From: Microscillaceae bacterium
GTDB lineage: Bacteria; Bacteroidota; Bacteroidia; Cytophagales; Microscillaceae
Direction of reading: 5' to 3'
Length of the DNA: 10,399 nt
Assembly: GCA_003449595.1 (NCBI GenBank)
Contig: DMHB01000126.1
Coordinates: 1 to 10,399 of the forward strand
The position numbers and the translations under genes are program-made. The notes beneath the pieces are model-generated. The model was not told the origin of the DNA. It searched no databases and saw only the letters and a program-made list of their open reading frames with translations. Positions 6,537-10,399 of the stretch are shown one piece after another (position 1 is the first letter of the stretch; every line of letters begins with the position of its first letter).

Positions 6537-9341
6537 TTATTTAATAGTACTTGGATCGAAGGTGATGGAAACGTAGTATAACGAACCAATGGTTGGATTT
6601 CCAAATGCTTGGGTATATCGTTGGTTAAACAAGTTGGAACCACCGATCTTGACAATTGAATTGAGCGAAGAAATCTTATAACTCAAAGCAGCGTCAAACA
6701 CGTGGTATTCGGGTACTACACCAGAGTAAAACCCTGCCGATTCCCAAACCATACTGTCTTGCCAACGGTAAGTAACATTGAAACCTAAGCCTTTGTAAAA
6801 ATCGCGGTTGCTAAAGCTGGCATTCAAACGATAACCGGGGGTATTGAACTCTGTCAAAACACCGGGCTGACGCGATACATCCAACACATCGCGTGAAACA
6901 TTGCCTCCTAACATAAAATTACCGGCTATTTTGTAGTCAAAGCCTATGCCCCAACCCAATGACGGGGTAATACCGGTTTGGTTGACAGGAATAAAAATAG
7001 GCGAGTTGGGTAATACAGGGCTACCTACCAATAGCTGGTTTACAATGAGATTTTCGTACCAGTTGTAATACGCATACCCATCAATAAATAACTTGCGTGC
7101 GATTAGGGCTTTGTAACCAAACTCGATGGTTTGAACAAATTCCGGTCTAAACTCTCTGAAAGTAAAGGGCAAGCCAGTATTGGCATTGATAGGGGTACTG
7201 CCTGTTGGGAAGAATCGGTTTACAAATTGCGGCAAGCCTCCAACCACGCGGGCAGTTCCTACTTGAAGGTTTTGCCACTGGTTCAACATCGTCGGATTAC
7301 GGAAGCCGGTTTGATAAGCCACACGCAAGTTGTGGTTACGTTCGGCACCCAAGGTCAACACGGCAGCTAAACGTGGCGTAAAACGTGCTTCAAAGTTTTG
7401 GTTTTTATCGATTCGGGCAGCACCGGTTAGTTTCAAACGGTCTTGAAACAACCGCTTGGTCAATTGCACATAAGCACCCGCCTCGGTTACCATAATGCTT
7501 CGGTTAGACACCAAGGGGTCGTTTGGGGTATTGGCATCGTCAAAAATAGTTCCTTGAGTATTGGGTACAAAAGTACGTTGATGCGCTCCAACAATGATTT
7601 CTAATACAGTTGGGTCGATAATTTTATTGAAATTATACATTACCTCTGTATGGTAGAAAACATTGCGTGCCGAAAAACGCGCGCCCGGTACAGCCACCCC
7701 GCTACCCGGTGTTCTGATGGCTGCATCACGCAATTGGTTGAACAAAGGAGAACCTACGGTTGGTCGGCCTGCATCTGCAAAAGCACGCGCCGCCGCGTGA
7801 GCCGCCACAGGATCAGACAAAGCCAACAAAGGATTAGCACCAAACGCACCAATGTATTGCACCATCCAAGAGTTAGCATCGCCGGGATTGGCAAAATTGA
7901 TGGTGGGTTTCCATTGGGTTTCGATGTATTGGCCTGTGCGTTGGATATCATACGAGTCGCCGGCATCTTCCATATTGGCATAAGCTCTTACAAAATAATT
8001 GGAGCCTTTCAATTCTAAGCGCAACTGCCCCGAAATAAAGTTAGACACGTTGAATCGCCCTGCACCTGTATAAACGGTTCGCCCATTGTTGAAATTAGCT
8101 CCTAAGTTCAACTCGGCATTGTCGCCAATGCGGTAAACAAATTGTGTGTGCGCTTTGAAAGCATAAGCATTGTAATTTGCCAAATCTTGCTCGCGATAGC
8201 CTGTGCGTGAAACGCGCCCACCACCAATGGAGTTAAAAGACGGTAACAAAGGCCCCAAAGCGGTGGCAAGTGGCGCTAAGGCCGGATTAGCCAAGTCGAA
8301 AAAGCCTACGCCCAATTGTCCATCATCGCCATACGTGTTTACCCCGTCATACAAAGGGTTGTTTCTTCCAATGAGGTTAGTTCCTAAAACCCCTGAGGCA
8401 CCGGCAGGGCTGCCCGGCGTAGCAATAAGGTTTCTGAAATCAGAGGCATGCCAATCGTAAGGAGTACCCACATAGCCAACGTTCAGTTTGAAAGCAAATT
8501 TGTTGTTGAATGCCTTGGCATAACGAATATTCATATTATACATAGGCGATTGCGGCGCTTGCGGGTTGTTGGTATTCATTGCGCCTACCAAGGCTTGAGC
8601 GCTCAATCCTTGAAACTCGAACGGACTTTTAGAATTGATCAACAAAGTACCATTGATAGCACCAGGGCCATACAATACAGAAGACGGCCCGGGTAAAAAC
8701 TCGACACTTTCTACGTCCAAATCACTTACCCCTACCAAATTGCCGTAAGAAAAGTTGTTAGTGATAGACTGTGAATCCATCCCATCAATTAACTGAAGTA
8801 CTCTTGCATTACCGGTAGCTCCAAAACCACGACTGTTGACTGATTGAAAAGTGAAACTTTGCGTTTGAACTTCTACCCCTTTCATTTTTTGCAGCGACTC
8901 ATAAAAGGTTGAAGTAGCTACATTTTGTACTGCCTGAAAATCCATTTTTTCAATGGCTACCGAAGATTCTAAAATCTTTTCTTCTACACGAGAGGCAGAA
9001 ACTACAACTTCTTGTCCAAGATTAGTTTCTTCTTCCAGAGAAACGGAGATGTTGCTGGCATCATCTGTAACCTGCACTTCCTGTGCTACATAGCCCACAT
9101 AAGAAAATACCAAATTGAAAGGAGGTGCAGTGCGCACTTTGAGGTTAAAAGCCCCCGAGGCATCGGTAATCGTTCCGGTAATCGTCCCTTGAACGGTTAC
9201 GTTCACCCCTACCAGAGGCTCTCCGGCGGCATCCGTTACAGTGCCTGATACGGTAGTTTGTGCTTGTGCTTGTATGAATAACAAGCCAAAACAAACCACC
9301 AACAGGCTTTTGAGCAACACTGATCGTGTAAATTTGTTCAT
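6537..9341 (-). CDS. TonB-dependent outer-membrane receptor with carboxypeptidase-regulatory-like N-domain
   Basis: A 934-residue receptor that imports a ligand across the outer membrane using TonB-ExbBD energy. The signal peptide is residues 1-27, with likely cleavage after QAQA (A27|Q28). Residues about 30-103 form the CarboxypepD_reg-like beta-sandwich (VSGTVTDAAGEPLVGVNVTV at 31-50; TITDASGAF at 57-65). A linker with a TonB-box-like GQEVVVSAS (109-117) follows, then the plug (about 120-238) with RGFG (171-174), QLIDGMD (183-189), VESVEFLPGPSSVLYGPGAINGTL (210-233) and SKSPF. The remaining roughly 690 residues show the alternating aromatic strands of a 22-stranded barrel. The shorter length and the lack of a downstream SusD gene argue against a SusC-type glycan importer. 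The protein ends YYVSITFDPSTIK, six residues past the final Phe where barrels usually terminate. The ligand cannot be deduced. It appears monocistronic, with a -7 box upstream and a terminator downstream. Confidence 0.95.
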   Translation of the reverse strand: MNKFTRSVLLKSLLVVCFGLLFIQAQAQTTVSGTVTDAAGEPLVGVNVTVQGTITGTITDASGAFNLKVRTAPPFNLVFSYVGYVAQEVQVTDDASNISVSLEEETNLGQEVVVSASRVEEKILESSVAIEKMDFQAVQNVATSTFYESLQKMKGVEVQTQSFTFQSVNSRGFGATGNARVLQLIDGMDSQSITNNFSYGNLVGVSDLDVESVEFLPGPSSVLYGPGAINGTLLINSKSPFEFQGLSAQALVGAMNTNNPQAPQSPMYNMNIRYAKAFNNKFAFKLNVGYVGTPYDWHASDFRNLIATPGSPAGASGVLGTNLIGRNNPLYDGVNTYGDDGQLGVGFFDLANPALAPLATALGPLLPSFNSIGGGRVSRTGYREQDLANYNAYAFKAHTQFVYRIGDNAELNLGANFNNGRTVYTGAGRFNVSNFISGQLRLELKGSNYFVRAYANMEDAGDSYDIQRTGQYIETQWKPTINFANPGDANSWMVQYIGAFGANPLLALSDPVAAHAAARAFADAGRPTVGSPLFNQLRDAAIRTPGSGVAVPGARFSARNVFYHTEVMYNFNKIIDPTVLEIIVGAHQRTFVPNTQGTIFDDANTPNDPLVSNRSIMVTEAGAYVQLTKRLFQDRLKLTGAARIDKNQNFEARFTPRLAAVLTLGAERNHNLRVAYQTGFRNPTMLNQWQNLQVGTARVVGGLPQFVNRFFPTGSTPINANTGLPFTFREFRPEFVQTIEFGYKALIARKLFIDGYAYYNWYENLIVNQLLVGSPVLPNSPIFIPVNQTGITPSLGWGIGFDYKIAGNFMLGGNVSRDVLDVSRQPGVLTEFNTPGYRLNASFSNRDFYKGLGFNVTYRWQDSMVWESAGFYSGVVPEYHVFDAALSYKISSLNSIVKIGGSNLFNQRYTQAFGNPTIGSLYYVSITFDPSTIK

Positions 9342-9389
9342 AAGTACTCTGTTTAGTTAATTGAATTTGGGATATAATTTTACTAATTT

Positions 9390-9397
9390 CAAATTTA
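9390..9397 (-). promoter_or_regulatory. Putative Bacteroidota -7 promoter box for the TonB-dependent receptor
   Basis: On the minus strand this reads TAAATTTG, identical to the box before dtd and a perfect match to TAnnTTTG. It lies 49 bp upstream of the receptor ATG, giving a leader of about 40 nt. No TTG is found at the normal -33 spacing (the nearest is about 30 bp away). The surrounding 9342-9549 interval is very A/T-rich and otherwise holds only the leader of the divergent AsmA-like gene. Confidence 0.45.
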
Positions 9398-9499
9398 CTT
9401 TAATTTCGGAAAAGTTCTAAAAAAAGCCAAAATAATTTTATTAAAGGCTATTACTGTTTTTTGTTTTCGAGTGTTTCAAGTGTTGAATTTTCTAAAAAT

Positions 9500-9553
9500 A
9501 TGTCAAAAATGACTGCCAAGCGTTATTGGTTAGATTACTTCATTTCTTTATGA
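9500..9553 (+). other. 17-codon upstream reading frame overlapping the AsmA-like start (ATGA)
   Basis: An ATG at 9500 opens a 17-codon frame (MSKMTAKRYWLDYFISL) that ends in TGA at 9551-9553. The stop overlaps the downstream ATG at 9550 in the ATGA arrangement typical of translational coupling. The short length and the absence of a recognisable ribosome binding site mean it may be chance; no homology can be claimed for such a short peptide. Confidence 0.25.
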
Positions 9554-10399
9554 GGCGTTTCCAAAAAATAATGCGATGGGCTAAATACCTAAGTCTTACA
9601 ATGCTAAGCACTATGGCCATTTTTTACCTTATGGTGGCCATCGTATTAAATATTTACCAAGAGTCGCTGGCACAAACTTTTGCGAATGCCATCAATAAAA
9701 AGTTGACCTCTCCCATCAAGATTAGTCAAGTTAGCTTTTCGGCTATCCGTTATTTCCCAAATGTTTCGGTTTCTTTGATTGGGGTTCGTTTGCAAGGAGC
9801 TGATAGTGTGGGCGGGGATTTGTTGGCGCTTGACAAAGTTAGTTTTACCTTCCGCCCCTATGACCTCATACGTGGCAAGTACAGTGTAAGGGCGGTGATA
9901 CTCGAAAATGGCACTCTTCAATTGCACCAAGACAGCCAAGGGAAAGCCAATTTTAAAATATTAAAACCCAATGCCTTTGTAAAAGCCGATCAATCGCTAC
10001 AATTGGATTGGTCGGATGTACAAGTCAGATTTTTTTATATCAAGCTTATTTACCAAAACCTGTTCAGCAAAACGACTTTGGGCTTTTCTTTTCAAAAGAC
10101 ATTTTTATCGCTCAAGAAAAAGCCCCAACAAAAAATAACCGACATCTACCTAACCGGCCATTTCCTTATCGAAGAGCTTTCGTTCAGGCGTTATACAGCG
10201 CACAATACCTTTTTCAAAAATCAAAAAACACAGCCGACTCTTCACATAAAATGGGATTTGCAACAACATAGGTTCGATATACAAGCCAACTCTAAGTTAG
10301 TAGTCAATGAATGCCCTTTGTTTTTAGGTGGCTCTTTAGACCTCTCCAACGACCAGCTACTCAACTTAGTCGTTACAGCAGACCATTTAGACCTCATCA
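9550..10399 (+). CDS. AsmA-family membrane protein, N-terminal part (cut by window edge)
   Basis: An open frame from ATG 9550 to the right edge, 283 codons without a stop. The N-terminus is basic (MRRFQKIMRWAKY) followed by one transmembrane segment (about 14-36). The next part, LAQTFANAINKKLTSPIKISQVSFSAIRYFPNVSVSLIGVRLQGA (40-84), is the classic AsmA-type N-terminus: a signal-anchor, a short helix, then beta strands describing how the protein sits over a membrane. LLALDKVSFTFRPYDLIRGKYSVRAVILENGTLQLHQD (91-128) continues the repeating AsmA/TamB/YhdP-like beta pattern. Such proteins are anchored in the inner membrane, span the periplasm and are implicated in lipid transport to the outer membrane. 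The start is set by the TAA in frame at 9493-9495, with no other ATG between. No Shine-Dalgarno is seen, as usual for the phylum, and no clear -7 box. It is divergent from the receptor gene; the intergenic space is 208 bp. Confidence 0.82.
   Translation, partial: MRRFQKIMRWAKYLSLTMLSTMAIFYLMVAIVLNIYQESLAQTFANAINKKLTSPIKISQVSFSAIRYFPNVSVSLIGVRLQGADSVGGDLLALDKVSFTFRPYDLIRGKYSVRAVILENGTLQLHQDSQGKANFKILKPNAFVKADQSLQLDWSDVQVRFFYIKLIYQNLFSKTTLGFSFQKTFLSLKKKPQQKITDIYLTGHFLIEELSFRRYTAHNTFFKNQKTQPTLHIKWDLQQHRFDIQANSKLVVNECPLFLGGSLDLSNDQLLNLVVTADHLDLI

Noticed and set aside
7650..8018. 122-codon open frame on the plus strand, with similar frames at 7131-7370, 8203-8460 and 8448-8696
   Set aside because: All are antisense to the TonB-dependent receptor, lack recognisable motifs and have Arg/Cys/Ser-rich shadow composition.
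9646..9939. Minus-strand open frame, and the plus-strand frame at 10008-10271
   Set aside because: Both are shadows of the AsmA-like gene, whose frame is open from 9550 to the window end with coherent membrane-anchor and beta-strand patterns.

Overview
The window looks like ordinary chromosomal backbone from a Bacteroidota species, probably Cytophagales-like. Four things support this. The promoter-like boxes match the Bacteroidota -7 consensus (TAnnTTTG). Start codons lack a Shine-Dalgarno sequence and sit behind A/T-rich leaders. The outer-membrane receptor has the carboxypeptidase-regulatory-like N-domain plus plug layout typical of the phylum. The multi-PAS kinase carries the SHNLRSP-type H-box common there. 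Base composition appears moderately A/T-rich and even, and there is no transposase, integrase, tRNA, rRNA, CRISPR array or phage gene.

Layout, left to right. At 1-266 (minus) is the 5' part of dtd, D-aminoacyl-tRNA deacylase, cut by the window edge. It is divergent from a small secreted CxxC protein (415-954, plus), which has a hairpin in its leader and a terminator behind it. Next come a short-chain dehydrogenase/reductase (1074-1841, plus) with its own terminator, and ffh, the signal recognition particle GTPase (1961-3286, plus), behind a perfect -7 box. A membrane-anchored histidine kinase with about four PAS domains follows (3367-6006, plus). It converges, with only 11 bp between stop codons, on a small STAS-like protein (6018-6446, minus). 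Upstream of that, also on the minus strand, is a TonB-dependent receptor (6537-9341) with a clear terminator and a -7 box. Divergent from it, at 9550 to the right edge (plus), is the start of an AsmA-family membrane protein. Both edge genes (dtd and the AsmA-like gene) are incomplete.

The genes mostly look like independent transcription units. Protein quality control in translation (dtd), co-translational membrane targeting (ffh), envelope biogenesis (AsmA-like), outer-membrane import (TonB receptor) and sensing (PAS kinase) are all core functions of a Gram-negative cell. The only pair that might form a functional unit is the PAS kinase with the convergent STAS-like protein, and that is inference from proximity. 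I do not see a clear new system here. The items most worth a second look are the kinase/STAS-like pair, the secreted CxxC protein with its leader hairpin, and a 17-codon reading frame whose stop overlaps the AsmA-like start codon.
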